Positions 42,044 to 52,556 are shown, counted from the stretch's first letter. The stretch: DNA of 64,000 nucleotides from Mesorhizobium sp. M4B.F.Ca.ET.058.02.1.1 (GCF_003952505.1 NZ_CP034450.1:2170001-2234000), one strand, 5' to 3'. Notes: generated from the letters alone by a model not told the origin. Made by a program: numbers and translations.

Positions 42044-43569
42044 CGACCGGACGGCCCAATTTCCTGATCGTCATGGTCGATCAGCTCAACGGAACGCTGT
42101 TCCCCGACGGGCCGGCGGAGTTCCTGGATGTGCCGCATCTGAAGGCGCTCGCCCAGCGCTCGGCGCGCTTCGCCAACAATTACACTGCCTCGCCGCTCTG
42201 CGCGCCCGGCCGCGCCTCGTTCATGAGCGGGCAGCTGCCGTCGCGCACCGGGGTCTACGACAATGCGGCGGAATTCGCCTCTTCGATCCCGACCTTCGCC
42301 CATCATCTGCGCGCCGCCGGCTACTATACCTGCCTGTCGGGCAAGATGCATTTCGTCGGACCGGACCAGTTGCACGGCTTCGAGGAAAGGTTGACCACCG
42401 ACATCTATCCCGCCGATTTCGGCTGGACGCCGGACTACCGCAAGCCCGGCGAGCGCATCGACTGGTGGTACCATAATCTGGGCTCGGTCACCGGCGCCGG
42501 CATCGCCGAGACCACCAACCAGATGGAGTATGATGACGAGGTCGTCTTCCTGGCCACGCAAAAGCTCTATCAGTTGTCGCGGGAGCAGGACGATGCGGAC
42601 CGCCGGCCGTGGTGCCTGACCGTTTCGCTGTCGCACCCGCACGACCCCTACGTCGCGCGCAAGCAGTATTGGGATCTCTACGAGAATTGCCAGGCGCTGG
42701 ATCCCGAAACCGGGTTCATCGCGCATGACGAGCAGGACCCGCATTCGCAGCGGCTCTACCGCGCCAGCGACTATTCCGCTTTCGAGATCACTGCTGAGCA
42801 GGTGCGCCGTTCGCGGCGCGGCTATTTCGCCAACATTTCCTATGTCGACGACAAGCTCGGCGAGCTGCTGGACGTTCTCAAGCGGACACGGATGCTGGAC
42901 GACACCACCATCCTGTTCTGCTCGGATCACGGCGACATGCTGGGCGAGCGCGGCCTGTGGTTCAAGATGAGCTTCTTCGAGGGCTCGGCGCGGGTGCCGC
43001 TGATGATTGCCGGCAAGGGCGTGCCGGCCGGGCTGATCGAGGCGCCGGTCTCCAACCTCGACGTGACGCCGACACTGTGCGACCTCGCCGGCATCGATAT
43101 GAGCGCGATCGCGCCATGGACCGACGGCCAGTCGCTGCTGCCGCTTGCCAATGGCGGGCAGCGCGCCGCGCCGGCATTGATCGAGTACGCGGCCGAGGGC
43201 TCCTACGCGCCGCTGGTGGCGATCCGCGACGGCAAATACAAGTTCGTCCATTGCGAGCTCGACCCGCCACAGCTGTTCGATCTCGGAGCCGATCCGCTCG
43301 AGCGCGACAACCTCGCCGACGACCCCGCCAACGCGGGCCTGGTGGCCGCGTTCATGGACAAGGTCCGGGCGCGCTGGGACATGGCCGCCTTCGACGCCGC
43401 CGTGCGTGAAAGCCAGGCGCGCCGCTGGGTCGTCTATCCGGCGCTGCGCAACGGCGCCTACTACCCGTGGGATTTCCAGCCGCTGCAGAAGGCGTCGGAG
43501 CGCTATATGCGCAACCACATGAACCTCGACAATCTCGAAGAGAACAAGCGGTACCCGCGAGGCGAATGA
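42040..43569 (+). CDS. betC: BetC, choline-sulfatase
   Basis: A 509-aa sulfatase hydrolysing choline-O-sulfate to choline and sulfate. The N-terminal sulfatase motif CAPGRAS gives Cys54 in the CxPxR formylglycine signature. The metal-binding residues appear in [11 protein letters not shown] near the N-terminus and in [15 protein letters not shown]. The start is a TTG at 42040 with GGAG upstream, overlapping the betI stop; there is no ATG in frame nearby. The C-terminus has the WWV-type tail usual in rhizobial BetC. It requires a formylglycine-generating activity, which is not in this window. Confidence 0.92.
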   Translation: MTTGRPNFLIVMVDQLNGTLFPDGPAEFLDVPHLKALAQRSARFANNYTASPLCAPGRASFMSGQLPSRTGVYDNAAEFASSIPTFAHHLRAAGYYTCLSGKMHFVGPDQLHGFEERLTTDIYPADFGWTPDYRKPGERIDWWYHNLGSVTGAGIAETTNQMEYDDEVVFLATQKLYQLSREQDDADRRPWCLTVSLSHPHDPYVARKQYWDLYENCQALDPETGFIAHDEQDPHSQRLYRASDYSAFEITAEQVRRSRRGYFANISYVDDKLGELLDVLKRTRMLDDTTILFCSDHGDMLGERGLWFKMSFFEGSARVPLMIAGKGVPAGLIEAPVSNLDVTPTLCDLAGIDMSAIAPWTDGQSLLPLANGGQRAAPALIEYAAEGSYAPLVAIRDGKYKFVHCELDPPQLFDLGADPLERDNLADDPANAGLVAAFMDKVRARWDMAAFDAAVRESQARRWVVYPALRNGAYYPWDFQPLQKASERYMRNHMNLDNLEENKRYPRGE

Positions 43570-44567
43570 TGACAACACTCGTCCCCTCACTCGATCATCT
43601 CAAGAAGGCCTATGCCGTCACCTCGACGGCAACGCAGGTGACGCCGCTGCTGGAGTCGGCAGCACTCGCGATGGAGACGGGGGCCGCACGCGTTTTCGTC
43701 AAGCCGGAGTCGCTGCAATGGGCCGGCTCTTTCAAGGTGCGCGGCGCCTATTGGCGGCTGAAACAGCTTTCGTCGGATGCGGCAAAGAAAGGCGTCGTCG
43801 CCTGTTCGTCCGGCAATTTCGCGCAGGGGCTGGCGGCGGCCGGCCAGGCGCTCGGCATTCCCGTCACCATCGTTATGCCGATCGATGCGCCGGTCGCCAA
43901 GCGTGACGCCACCGCCGGCTACGCCGCGCGCGTCGTGCTCACCGACCATGGCGATCGCGCCCGTGAGGAAGTGGCGGCCGCCAAGGCGCGCGAGATTGCC
44001 GAGACCGAGGGACTCACGCTGCTGCATCCCTTCGACGACCCCGAGATCGTCGCCGGCCAGGCCGGCGCCGGGCTGGAGGCGCTCGACCAGTTGGCGGCGA
44101 AGGACGCGCATGCCGACCTGGTGTTCTGCTCGGTTGGCGGCGGTGGGCTGATCGGCGGCGTGTCGCTCGCCTTCCATTACCAGTCGCCGAAGACCGAGGT
44201 CATCGCGGTCGAGCCGGAAGGCTTCAACGGCATGGGTTCCTCACTGGCCCATGGCGCCATCGAGACGATGCCGATCGGGCCGAAATCGATCTGCGACGGG
44301 CTCATGGCGAGGAAGCCAGGCGAAGCACCCTTCGCGGCGGTGAGCGCGGCCGGCGTGCGTGGCGTCACCGTCGACGACACCTCGGTGCGGCGAGCGATGA
44401 AGATCGCGTTCGAGCGGATGAAGCTGGTGCTGGAACCGTCGGGCGCGGCGTCGCTGGCGGCGCTGCTTGGGGGCAAGGTGAACGTGGCGGGAAAGACCGT
44501 CCTTGTTGTGGCTACCGGCGGCAATGTCTCGCTCGCCGATTTCATGGCGCATATGAACAATGCTTGA
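43566..44567 (+). CDS. PLP-dependent threonine/serine dehydratase
   Basis: A 333-aa fold-type II PLP enzyme of the threonine/serine ammonia-lyase family, without a C-terminal regulatory ACT domain. The PLP lysine is in [13 protein letters not shown], the serine loop is [10 protein letters not shown] and the Gly-rich phosphate site is [10 protein letters not shown]. It begins within the ATGATG overlapping the betC stop by 4 nt and overlaps betA by 8 nt at its end, so it is fully embedded in the bet operon. It could deaminate serine or threonine; a role in feeding carbon from betaine-derived glycine to pyruvate by way of serine is an inference. Confidence 0.85.
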   Translation: MMTTLVPSLDHLKKAYAVTSTATQVTPLLESAALAMETGAARVFVKPESLQWAGSFKVRGAYWRLKQLSSDAAKKGVVACSSGNFAQGLAAAGQALGIPVTIVMPIDAPVAKRDATAGYAARVVLTDHGDRAREEVAAAKAREIAETEGLTLLHPFDDPEIVAGQAGAGLEALDQLAAKDAHADLVFCSVGGGGLIGGVSLAFHYQSPKTEVIAVEPEGFNGMGSSLAHGAIETMPIGPKSICDGLMARKPGEAPFAAVSAAGVRGVTVDDTSVRRAMKIAFERMKLVLEPSGAASLAALLGGKVNVAGKTVLVVATGGNVSLADFMAHMNNA

Positions 44568-46212
44568 AGCGGATTTCGTCATCATCGGCTCCGGCTCCGC
44601 CGGCTCGGCCATGGCCTACAGGCTGTCGGAAGACGGCAAGCACTCGGTGATCGTCATCGAGTTCGGCGGCACAGACATCGGGCCGCTGATCCAGATGCCG
44701 TCGGCGCTGTCGATCCCGCTCAACATGAGCCTCTACGACTGGGGTTTCGCCAGCGAGCCGGAACCGCATCTCGGCGGCCGCGTGCTCGCCACCCCGCGCG
44801 GCAAGGTGATCGGCGGCTCGTCCTCGATCAACGGCATGGTCTATGTGCGCGGCCATGCGCGCGACTTCGACCACTGGGCCGAACAGGGCGCGACCGGCTG
44901 GGGCTTCGCCGACGTGCTTCCCTACTTCAAGCGCATGGAGGATGCCGACGGCGGCGAGGATGGCTGGCGCGGCAAAAGCGGCCCGCTGTATGTGCAGCGC
45001 GGCACGCGCAAGAATCCGCTCTACGGCGCCTTCGTCGAGGCCGGCCGCCAGGCCGGCTTCGAACTGACCGACGACTACAACGGATCGAAGCAGGAAGGCT
45101 TCGGCCCGATGGAGCAGACGATTTTGGGCGGCCGCCGCTGGTCGGCGGCGAATGCCTATCTGAAGCCGGCTCTGAAACGCAAAAACGTCACTTTGGTCAA
45201 AGGCTTCGCCCGCCGCGTGGTCATCGAGAATCAACGCGCCACCGGGGTCGAGATCGAAGCTAACAAACAGATTCAGGTTGTTAAGGCGCGACGTGAGGTG
45301 ATCGTTGCGGCCTCGTCGATCAATTCGCCGAAGATCCTGATGCTGTCCGGCATCGGCCCGGGCGCGCATCTGCAGGAAAACGGCATAGCCGTGGTGGCCG
45401 ACAGGCCCGGCGTCGGCCGTAATCTGCAGGACCATATGGAGCTCTACATCCAGCAGGAATCGACCAAGCCGATCACGCTGAATTCGGTGCTCAACCCGTT
45501 CTCCAAGGCGTTGATCGGGGCGCAGTGGCTGTTCTTCAGGACCGGCCTCGGCGCCACCAACCATTTCGAGGCGGCGGCCTTCGTGCGCTCGCAGGCCGGT
45601 GTCGACTACCCTGATATACAGTACCACTTCATCCCGGCGGCGGTGCGCTATGACGGCAAAGCGGCGGCGAAGTCGCACGGATTCCAGGCGCATGTCGGAC
45701 CGATGCGTTCGAAGTCGCGCGGCTCGGTGACGCTGCGCTCGCCCGATGCGAAAGCGAAGCCGGTGATCCGCTTCAACTACATGTCGCATCCGGACGACTG
45801 GACGGAGTTCCGCCACTGCATCCGGCTGACGCGCGAGATTTTTGGCCAGAAGGCATTCGACAGCTTTCGCGGCAAGGAGATATCGCCCGGCAGCCATGTG
45901 CAGTCGGACGAAGACCTCGACGCCTTCATCAGGGATCACGCCGAGAGCGCCTACCACCCTTGCGGCACCTGCAAGATGGGCCGCGCCGACGACCTCATGA
46001 GCGTCGTCGATCCGGAATGCCGGGTGATCGGGGTCGAGGGCCTGCGCGTCGCCGATTCCTCGGTCTTCCCGCGGGTGACCAATGGCAACCTCAATGCGCC
46101 GTCGATCATGACCGGCGAGAAGGCCTCCGATCACATCCTCGGCCGCACGCCTTTGGCGCCGTCCAACCAGGAACCCTGGATCAATCCGCGCTGGCAGGTG
46201 GCGGATCGATAG
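44560..46212 (+). CDS. betA: BetA, choline dehydrogenase
   Basis: A 550-aa GMC-family flavoprotein oxidising choline to betaine aldehyde and on to glycine betaine. The FAD-binding [20 protein letters not shown] is at the N-terminus, the GMC signature 1 is [19 protein letters not shown] (about 84-102), and the C-terminal catalytic His is in [11 protein letters not shown] later [20 protein letters not shown] is typical of BetA. It overlaps the dehydratase gene by 8 nt and is followed by betB after 52 nt. Confidence 0.92.
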   Translation: MLEADFVIIGSGSAGSAMAYRLSEDGKHSVIVIEFGGTDIGPLIQMPSALSIPLNMSLYDWGFASEPEPHLGGRVLATPRGKVIGGSSSINGMVYVRGHARDFDHWAEQGATGWGFADVLPYFKRMEDADGGEDGWRGKSGPLYVQRGTRKNPLYGAFVEAGRQAGFELTDDYNGSKQEGFGPMEQTILGGRRWSAANAYLKPALKRKNVTLVKGFARRVVIENQRATGVEIEANKQIQVVKARREVIVAASSINSPKILMLSGIGPGAHLQENGIAVVADRPGVGRNLQDHMELYIQQESTKPITLNSVLNPFSKALIGAQWLFFRTGLGATNHFEAAAFVRSQAGVDYPDIQYHFIPAAVRYDGKAAAKSHGFQAHVGPMRSKSRGSVTLRSPDAKAKPVIRFNYMSHPDDWTEFRHCIRLTREIFGQKAFDSFRGKEISPGSHVQSDEDLDAFIRDHAESAYHPCGTCKMGRADDLMSVVDPECRVIGVEGLRVADSSVFPRVTNGNLNAPSIMTGEKASDHILGRTPLAPSNQEPWINPRWQVADR

Positions 46213-46264
46213 GGCATTGTCAGGCTGGCGCCCTCCCGCCCAGCGACCATCAATGGAGAACACC

Positions 46265-47728
46265 ATGCGCGCCCAGCCCACGGCATCGCACTATGTCAAC
46301 GGCCGCTACATCGAGGACGAGGGCGGCGCGCCGCTGCCGGTGATCTATCCGGCGACGGGCGAGACCATCGCCACGCTGCATTCGGCGACGCCGAACGTGC
46401 TGGAGCTGGCCATCGAGGCCGCGCGCGCCGCGCAGCCGGCCTGGGCGCGGCTGAAACCGGTCGAGCGCGGGCGCATCCTGCGCCGCGCAGCCGACATTCT
46501 TCGCACACGCACTGCGGATCTCGCGCGCATCGAGACGCTCGATACCGGCAAGGCGATCCAGGAGACGCTGGTGGCGGACGCGCCCTCGGCCGCCGACTGC
46601 CTGGAATATTTCGGCGGCGCGGTCGCCGCCTTCAACGGCGAGGCGGTCGATCTCGGCGGACCGTTTGCCTACACAAGGCGCGAGGCGCTCGGCGTGTGCG
46701 TCGGCATCGGCGCCTGGAACTATCCGATCCAGATCGCCGGCTGGAAGTCGGCGCCGGCGCTCGCCATGGGCAACGCCATGGTGTTCAAACCGTCGGAGAA
46801 CACGCCGCTGTCGGCGCTGGCGCTGGCCGAGATCTACTCAGAGGCCGGTCTGCCCGACGGGCTGTTCAACGTCGTGCAGGGCTATGGCGATGTCGGCGCA
46901 GGTCTCGTCGGCCATGATGTCGTCGCCAAAGTTTCGGTGACCGGATCGGTGCCGACCGGGCGCAAGGTGCTCTCGCTCGCCGGCTCGAAGATGAAGCACG
47001 CGACGATGGAACTCGGCGGCAAGTCGCCGCTGATCGTCTTCGACGACGCCGATCTCGAAAACGCCATCGGCGGCGCCATGCTCGGCAACTTTTACTCGAC
47101 CGGTCAGATCTGCTCCAACGGCACGCGCGTGTTCGTGCAGAAGGGCATCCATGACCGCTTCGTCGACCGGCTGGTCGAGCGCACCAAGAAGATCCGCATC
47201 GGCGATCCACTGGATCCCGAAACCCAGATGGGACCGCTGGTCAACAAGGCGCAGCAGGAGAAGGTCGTCTCCTACATCGCGGCCGGCAGGCAGGAGGGCG
47301 CTGCCCTCGCCTGCGGCGGCAACGTGCCGTCTTTGCAGGGTTTTCAGGGCGGCTATTTCGTCGAGCCGACGGTGTTCACCGGCGTCACCGATACGATGCG
47401 CATCGCCCGCGAAGAGATATTCGGGCCGGTGATGAGCGTATTGAAGTTCGACGGCGAGGACGAGGTCATCGAGCGCGCCAACGACACCGAATTCGGCCTC
47501 GCCGCCGGCGTCTTCACCCGCGACCTGCCGCGCGCCCACCGCGTCATCGCCGAACTGCAGGCCGGCACCTGCTGGATCAACGCCTACAATCTGACGCCGG
47601 TGGAAATCCCCTTCGGCGGCGTCAAGCAGTCGGGCATCGGGCGCGAGAACTCGCTTGCCGCGCTGGCCCTCTACTCGCAGTTGAAGGCGGTTTATGTCGA
47701 GACGGGGGACGTGGCGAGCCCATATTGA
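46265..47728 (+). CDS. betB: BetB, betaine aldehyde dehydrogenase
   Basis: A 487-aa aldehyde dehydrogenase, NAD(P)+-dependent, making glycine betaine from betaine aldehyde. Catalytic residues are Glu in [11 protein letters not shown] (about 252) and Cys in [14 protein letters not shown] (about 286); the cofactor loop is [10 protein letters not shown]. The ATG at 46265 has GGAG 8 nt before it and gives 487 aa, as in other BetB; an earlier ATG at 46253 is less likely. It is the last gene of the bet cluster, followed by a mosaic repeat element. Confidence 0.92.
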   Translation: MRAQPTASHYVNGRYIEDEGGAPLPVIYPATGETIATLHSATPNVLELAIEAARAAQPAWARLKPVERGRILRRAADILRTRTADLARIETLDTGKAIQETLVADAPSAADCLEYFGGAVAAFNGEAVDLGGPFAYTRREALGVCVGIGAWNYPIQIAGWKSAPALAMGNAMVFKPSENTPLSALALAEIYSEAGLPDGLFNVVQGYGDVGAGLVGHDVVAKVSVTGSVPTGRKVLSLAGSKMKHATMELGGKSPLIVFDDADLENAIGGAMLGNFYSTGQICSNGTRVFVQKGIHDRFVDRLVERTKKIRIGDPLDPETQMGPLVNKAQQEKVVSYIAAGRQEGAALACGGNVPSLQGFQGGYFVEPTVFTGVTDTMRIAREEIFGPVMSVLKFDGEDEVIERANDTEFGLAAGVFTRDLPRAHRVIAELQAGTCWINAYNLTPVEIPFGGVKQSGIGRENSLAALALYSQLKAVYVETGDVASPY

Positions 47729-47750
47729 GGGGCTGGCGCGAGGCACGCCT

Positions 47751-47901
47751 AATCTCCCCCTTGAGGGGAGATGTCGCCGAAGGCGACAGAGGGGGTCGCC
47801 GCGCGTGGGGCGCTAGCCTTATCCTGTCGCAAAGGAAGGTCGCGTCCAGTCGAACCGACCCCCTCTGGCCTGCCGGCCATCTCCCCCTCGAGGGGGAGAT
47901 T
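47751..47901. repeat. Rhizobial intergenic mosaic/palindromic element
   Basis: A 151-bp element with inverted ends: AATCTCCCCCTTGAGGGG on the left and CTCGAGGGGGAGATT on the right, with internal GGCGACAGAGGGGGTCG and its partner GACCCCCTCTGG. This is a familiar dispersed repeat in Mesorhizobium-type genomes (RIME-like). It lies between the convergent betB and manC-like genes and may act as a bidirectional terminator. Confidence 0.8.
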
Positions 47902-47908
47902 GGCGGCT

Positions 47909-50149
47909 TCAGCCTCCCTCCCCGGCCGTTCCATCCAGATACTGCGTCAGCGCGCAGACGAGGTGATAGAATATGCTGGCCGGCACGTCGGTCGCCAGCG
48001 AGCGGCCGCGCTCGTCGATGCGGTCGATCCACAAGCCCAGCGGCGCCGGATCGATGTGCCAGCGGAACAGCCTGCCGACACGCGCCTCGATCTCGGGCTT
48101 GAGGTCCGGCCCGCCGGTGCCATCCAGCGCGATCGCCGCCTTGACAGCTTCGGCCTGCGGCCAACTGCGCGACACCAGGTCGAGCGGCAGGCCCTGCCTG
48201 GAGACGGCGCCGTAGGAAAGGCCGGTGGCGCGATTGAGGCCGTTGGCGACAGCGGAGGCGTAGAGCTTGCGGGCGAAGGCGGTGAGCTCGGTCTGGCCGC
48301 TGCGGCCGGCGAAATCGACGAGCAGCGAGGCCCATTCGAAATGATGGCCGGGCTCGGTCCAGCTGCCCTTCTCGCCGGCCACCGGTTTCCAGCCGTCGTC
48401 GAAATATTCGCCGAGCGTCCAGCTTTCAGAGTCGAAGAAGTGGCTGCGGAAGAGATCGATGATCTGCGCCGCGCGCCGCAGATAGGCGCGCTCGCCGGTC
48501 GCCTGGTGCCAGGCGAGGAAGGCTTCGAGCAGGTGCATATGCGGGTTGGTGCGCCGCTCGCCCGCGCCATCGGATGTTTCGAGGAAGCCGGTCATGCGGC
48601 TGTCCTCGAGATGGGCGTCGAGGAAGGCGAAAGTCTCCTCGCCGAGCCGCAAGGCATCGGGATGGCCCGATATATGGGCGTGCGCCAGCGCCAGCAGCAC
48701 GCAGGAATGGTCGTAGGCGTCCTCGGCCGGGTCGGCGACCGAGCCGTCGATGTTGAGCGTGCGCACCCAGCCGCCCCTTGCGGTGCGGCCCTTGCCGGCC
48801 ATGAAATCGATGCCATGGGCGATCAGCCGGTCGGCCGGGCCGGTCCAGCCGCGCTCCCTGGCCACCGCGAAGGCATAGACCTGGCGGGCCTGGGTGCGCA
48901 TGCGCTTCGGCTTCATCAGCGGCGAGCCGTCGAAGCCGAGCGCCTCATGGAAGCCACCATGACGCTCGTCGACGCCCGACGTCGACCACAGCGGCAGCGT
49001 CTCGTCGAACAGCCAGTGATGCACGCGCTGTCGCCAGGCGCCACTTTCGATGACGCGATCATGCGCCGGCGTGAACCTCGTTTCCAGCCGGCCCGACTTC
49101 TCCAGCTGCTCGACGATCTTCTTGACGTGCTGGCTGTGGCTGACGGGTGCCACGAAGGTAGCGTCGGCGGTCGAGACGATGGCGACGTCCCTCATGCCGA
49201 TGGCCGAAAGCAACCGGCCCTCGCCGCGGATGTAGGAGTTTTCGCAATCGATGGCGACGACATCGCCGACGATCACATTGCCGTCCTTGTCTGAAGGGCC
49301 GACGTCGAGCAGCGACTGCCAGGAGCCGAGGTCGTTCCAGCGGAAACCCGCCGGCACCATGGCGATGCCCTTGGCCCGCTCCATGATGGCGTAGTCGATC
49401 GAGGTCGAGGGAATGGCGGAATAGAGATCGAGCGGCATATAGAGGCCGGAAAGATCCGATGTCGCCGCATTGTAGGCGGCTTCGGTGGCCTGCCAGATGC
49501 CGGGCTGGAACGCCGCGAAGGCGTCACGCATGGCGCCAGCGCGGAACAGGAAGATGCCGGTATTCCAGTAGAAGGTTCCGGCTTCGACATAGGCTTGCGC
49601 GGTGGCGAGGTCGGGCTTCTCGACGAAGCGCGAGACATCGAAGATGCCGTCGGTGTCAGCGGCGACTTCGATATAGCCATAGCCGGTCTCGGGCTGGGTC
49701 GGCTTGATGCCGAACACCACTAGACGACCGGCGCTCGCCGCCTCCGCTCCGGCTTCGACGCTGCGCCAGAACTGCTTGGCGGTTGAAATCTGGTGATCGG
49801 ACGGCACTACCAGCATCAGGCTGTCGCCAAATTCGGCGAGCGTGCGCAATGTGGCGAGTGCGACAGCGGCCGCGGTGTTGCGGCCGGCCGGCTCGAAAAG
49901 CGGGCCGCCGCCGGCGAGGTCGAGCCCGGCGAGGTCGACATGGACGCGCTCGGCATGGCGCTCGGAGGCGATCAGGAAGATCGGTGTTTCGCCGGTGGGC
50001 CTCGCCGCCAGCCGGCGCAAGGTCTTGGCCAGCATCGAGCCGTCGCCGGAAAAATCGTGGAACTGCTTGGGATTGTCCTCGCGCGACAGCGGCCAGAGCC
50101 GCGAGCCGACGCCGCCGCTCATGACGAAACTGACGATGCGCTGGCTCAT
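47909..50149 (-). CDS. Mannose-1-phosphate guanylyltransferase fused to an N-acylglucosamine epimerase-type domain
   Basis: A 746-aa fusion. Residues about 1-350 are a nucleotidyltransferase of the ManC/AlgA type with GVGSRLWPLSREDNPKQF (activator region) and FVEKPD (metal or sugar phosphate loop), making GDP-mannose. Residues about 360-746 are an (alpha/alpha)6 barrel of the AGE superfamily (RTQARQVYAFAVARERGW ... HLLEAFLAWHQATGE ... EPGHHFEWASLL), whose members include sugar epimerases and mannose-6-phosphate isomerase-like enzymes. The fusion would couple sugar isomerisation to GDP-mannose formation for polysaccharides. It is not near other polysaccharide genes. Confidence 0.88.
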   Translation of the reverse strand: MSQRIVSFVMSGGVGSRLWPLSREDNPKQFHDFSGDGSMLAKTLRRLAARPTGETPIFLIASERHAERVHVDLAGLDLAGGGPLFEPAGRNTAAAVALATLRTLAEFGDSLMLVVPSDHQISTAKQFWRSVEAGAEAASAGRLVVFGIKPTQPETGYGYIEVAADTDGIFDVSRFVEKPDLATAQAYVEAGTFYWNTGIFLFRAGAMRDAFAAFQPGIWQATEAAYNAATSDLSGLYMPLDLYSAIPSTSIDYAIMERAKGIAMVPAGFRWNDLGSWQSLLDVGPSDKDGNVIVGDVVAIDCENSYIRGEGRLLSAIGMRDVAIVSTADATFVAPVSHSQHVKKIVEQLEKSGRLETRFTPAHDRVIESGAWRQRVHHWLFDETLPLWSTSGVDERHGGFHEALGFDGSPLMKPKRMRTQARQVYAFAVARERGWTGPADRLIAHGIDFMAGKGRTARGGWVRTLNIDGSVADPAEDAYDHSCVLLALAHAHISGHPDALRLGEETFAFLDAHLEDSRMTGFLETSDGAGERRTNPHMHLLEAFLAWHQATGERAYLRRAAQIIDLFRSHFFDSESWTLGEYFDDGWKPVAGEKGSWTEPGHHFEWASLLVDFAGRSGQTELTAFARKLYASAVANGLNRATGLSYGAVSRQGLPLDLVSRSWPQAEAVKAAIALDGTGGPDLKPEIEARVGRLFRWHIDPAPLGLWIDRIDERGRSLATDVPASIFYHLVCALTQYLDGTAGEGG

Positions 50150-50194
50150 TTATGTCTCACACTCATAAGTTGTTTTGTCGAGCAACGTACAGCT

Positions 50195-51094
50195 TTAAGC
50201 ACTGTTTACCCGATTCGAAATCCGCTCGGTCGCCAGATCGACGAAGGCCTTGACCAGAGGCGAAAGGTGGCGGCTGCTGGGATAGAGGACATAGAGGCCG
50301 CCGGCCGGGGTGGTATGCTCCTTCAGCACCCGGCGCAACCGGCCCTCGCCGATCAGTGCTTCCGCTATTCCATAGGGCAGTTGGGCGATGCCATAGCCGG
50401 CGATCGCGGCGGCGACGACCGCCTGCATCTCGTTGGCGGCGAAGCGCCCGGAGACCGTGACCGTCTCCTGGCCCTGCGGTCCGTCCAGCACCCAGTGGGC
50501 GCCGGCCGCCGAGGGGCCCGCAATGACGCATTGATGGTGCGCCAAGTCCGCCGACGCTTCCGGCGCTCCATGGCGCGCGAGATAGTCCGGGCTGGCGCAG
50601 AGCTGCCTGTGCGTCGAGCCGAGCTTGCGGGCGATCAGTGTCGAATCCTGAAGCACCCCGGTGCGGAAGGCGAGATCGATCCCGTCCTCGACCAGGTTGA
50701 GCTTGTCGTCGGTCAGGCGGAGCTCGACCTTGGTCTTCGGATAGATCTCGAGAAAGTCGACCACGGCACGGTTGAGGAAATAGGCGCCGAAGCCGACGGG
50801 CGCCGAGATGCGGATCGTGCCCGATGGCTCCGCGCTCGCTTCGGCAAGGCGCAGATTGGCCTGCTCGATCGCCCGCAGCGCCTGGCTGCTCTGCTCGTAA
50901 TAGAGACGCCCCGCATCTGTCATGTTGAGGCTGCGCGTCGTGCGCTGCAGCAGGCGGACGCCGACCTCCCGCTCAAGCGCGGCAATGCGGCGGCTGACCG
51001 TGGTTTTGGGCATGGCGAGCAGGCGCGCGGCGGCGGTGAAGCTGCCGGCTTCCACAACGCGGGCAAAGACCACAATGTCGTTGAGGTCGATCAT
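50195..51094 (-). CDS. LysR-family transcriptional regulator
   Basis: A 299-aa LTTR. The N-terminal winged helix (about 1-60; VFARVVEAGSFTAAARLLAMPKTTVSRRIAALEREVGVRLLQRTTR) is canonical, followed by an effector domain (about 90-295). It belongs to the group often found next to NAD(P)-binding or quinone reductases. It is divergent from an NmrA-type gene with a 96-bp gap carrying a palindrome, so it probably regulates that gene and itself. Confidence 0.92.
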   Translation of the reverse strand: MIDLNDIVVFARVVEAGSFTAAARLLAMPKTTVSRRIAALEREVGVRLLQRTTRSLNMTDAGRLYYEQSSQALRAIEQANLRLAEASAEPSGTIRISAPVGFGAYFLNRAVVDFLEIYPKTKVELRLTDDKLNLVEDGIDLAFRTGVLQDSTLIARKLGSTHRQLCASPDYLARHGAPEASADLAHHQCVIAGPSAAGAHWVLDGPQGQETVTVSGRFAANEMQAVVAAAIAGYGIAQLPYGIAEALIGEGRLRRVLKEHTTPAGGLYVLYPSSRHLSPLVKAFVDLATERISNRVNSA

Positions 51095-51137
51095 TGTATC
51101 CTAGAATGGGACAAAATTTTCCATTTATAGGCAATTA

Positions 51138-51152
51138 TGCATCAATGATGCA
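51138..51152. promoter_or_regulatory. LysR-type palindrome in the divergent gap
   Basis: TGCATCA-A-TGATGCA is a perfect 15-bp palindrome with a one-base centre, midway between the LysR start (51094) and the NmrA-type start (51191). It is the likely operator. Confidence 0.6.
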
Positions 51153-51190
51153 AACTCTAACTTTGCTCTATGGAAACAAGGAGCAAACAG

Positions 51191-52072
51191 ATGACCACCA
51201 AAAGAGACATTCTGGTGACCGGTGCCACCGGCCAGCAAGGCGGCGCCGTCGCACGCGCCCTTCTTGCCAAGGGCCACAGCGTCAAGGCATTGACGCGCTC
51301 GCCGGACGGCAAGGCCGCACGGCAGCTGGCGGCGGCCGGGGCCGAAATCGTGGCCGGCGATCTCTTCGATGCTGCGTCCATCATCGAGGCCGCTCGCGGC
51401 GTCGACACGATGTTCCTGATGGGCACCATGACCGAGGCCGGCATGGAGGAAGAGACCCGCCAGGGGATCCTTGCCGCCGATGCGGCCAAGTCTGCCGGCG
51501 TCGGGCATCTCGTCTATTCGTCCGTCGCCGACGCCAACAAGAAGACCGGCATCCCGCATTTCGAAAGCAAATATCTGGTCGAGCAGCACATCGAGCGGCT
51601 CGGCATCCCCTATACGATCAGCGCCCCGGTCGCCTTCATGGAGAATTTCGCGGCACCCTGGTCGCTCGGCGCGCTGGCCCAGGGCGCGCATGCCTCTGCG
51701 GTGCCCGCCAAGCGCCCGCTGCAGCTGGTCGCGCTGGCTGATATCGGCGCCTTCGTCGCTGCGCTCGCCGAGCGGCGCGAGCGGGTGTTCGGCAAGCGCT
51801 TCGATTTCGCTGGCGACGAACTCTCCGGCGAAGAGCAGGCGAAAGTGCTGTCGCAGGCGATAGGCCGCCCGATCTGCTACCAAGAGATCCCGATCGCCAT
51901 CGCCCGTCAGCAAAGTGAGGATGCGGCCCTTATGTTCGAATGGTTCGACCGGGTCGGCTACGATGTCGACATCGCTGCCCTGCACAAGGATTTCCGGGAG
52001 GTCCGCTGGCACAGCTTTGCCGATTGGGCGCGTGCGCTCGACTGGAGCGTGCTCGATCCATCGTCGGCCTGA
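51191..52072 (+). CDS. NmrA-family NAD(P)-binding protein
   Basis: A 293-aa Rossmann-fold protein of the atypical SDR/NmrA group. The N-terminal ILVTGATGQQGGAVARALLAKGHSV is the NAD(P)-binding motif, with LVYSSVADANKKTGIPHFESKYLVEQHI in the middle. Homologues are redox sensors or quinone reductases (QorA, NmrA-like). AAGGAGC precedes the ATG. Divergent from its probable LysR regulator. Confidence 0.88.
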   Translation: MTTKRDILVTGATGQQGGAVARALLAKGHSVKALTRSPDGKAARQLAAAGAEIVAGDLFDAASIIEAARGVDTMFLMGTMTEAGMEEETRQGILAADAAKSAGVGHLVYSSVADANKKTGIPHFESKYLVEQHIERLGIPYTISAPVAFMENFAAPWSLGALAQGAHASAVPAKRPLQLVALADIGAFVAALAERRERVFGKRFDFAGDELSGEEQAKVLSQAIGRPICYQEIPIAIARQQSEDAALMFEWFDRVGYDVDIAALHKDFREVRWHSFADWARALDWSVLDPSSA

Positions 52073-52218
52073 AACACCGGGCTTCGGCAAGCGGATCAGC
52101 GAATCCTTAGCGCGGGTCCGCTTGTCCATCTGGTGCCGTAAACCGCTGAGCCAACCTGAAGATTTCAACAGCCCGCGGCGAATGTGACGAAATGCGACAG
52201 AGGTGCTGCCATTGGCGC

Positions 52219-52247
52219 TTGCAGTATCGAAAAGCGGCGGCTATAAG
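52219..52247 (+). promoter_or_regulatory. Promoter of tRNA-Pro
   Basis: A sigma70-like -35 TTGCAG (52219-52224), 17 bp spacer and -10 TATAAG (52242-52247), 15 nt before the tRNA 5' end. Confidence 0.6.
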
Positions 52248-52262
52248 CCCGCGGTCTGGTCA

Positions 52263-52339
52263 CGGAGTGTAGCGCAGTCTGGTAGCGCACATCGTTCGGG
52301 ACGATGGGGTCGCAGGTTCAAATCCTGCCACTCCGACCA
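52263..52339 (+). tRNA. tRNA-Pro (anticodon CGG)
   Basis: A 77-nt cloverleaf: acceptor stem CGGAGTG/CACTCCG followed by A and an encoded CCA end, D-arm GCGCAGTCTGGTAGCGC, anticodon loop TTCGGGA flanked by ATCGT/ACGAT (anticodon CGG, reading CCG) and T-arm GCAGGTTCAAATCCTGC. All stems pair. No integrase or attachment duplication is visible beside it. Confidence 0.95.
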
Positions 52340-52556
52340 GAAAAACAAACACTTAGATGTTTGTTGCCTCCTGCTCCCGAATCACCCATCCGCGCCTCAA
52401 ATCGAGCGGAACGGCTTCTGGCCTTCCATTGTGCTCGACAACAGGCTCTCGCTTTGACCTAATGGCGCCCTACCCAAGTTCGACAGGCGTGCGGCTGGCG
52501 GACGGCTGACTCGCTCCTCGACCGTTGCTTCGATCAATCCGGGCAAATACGACCGC

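Noticed and set aside
47771..49294. A 507-codon open frame on the plus strand
   Set aside because: It is antisense to the manC/AGE gene and has shadow-type composition (Arg/Gly/Ala-rich, no motifs).
52344..52365. Hairpin AACAAACA/TGTTTGTT after tRNA-Pro as a terminator
   Set aside because: It is AT-only in the stem apart from two C-G pairs and lacks a U-run, so it is too weak to call.
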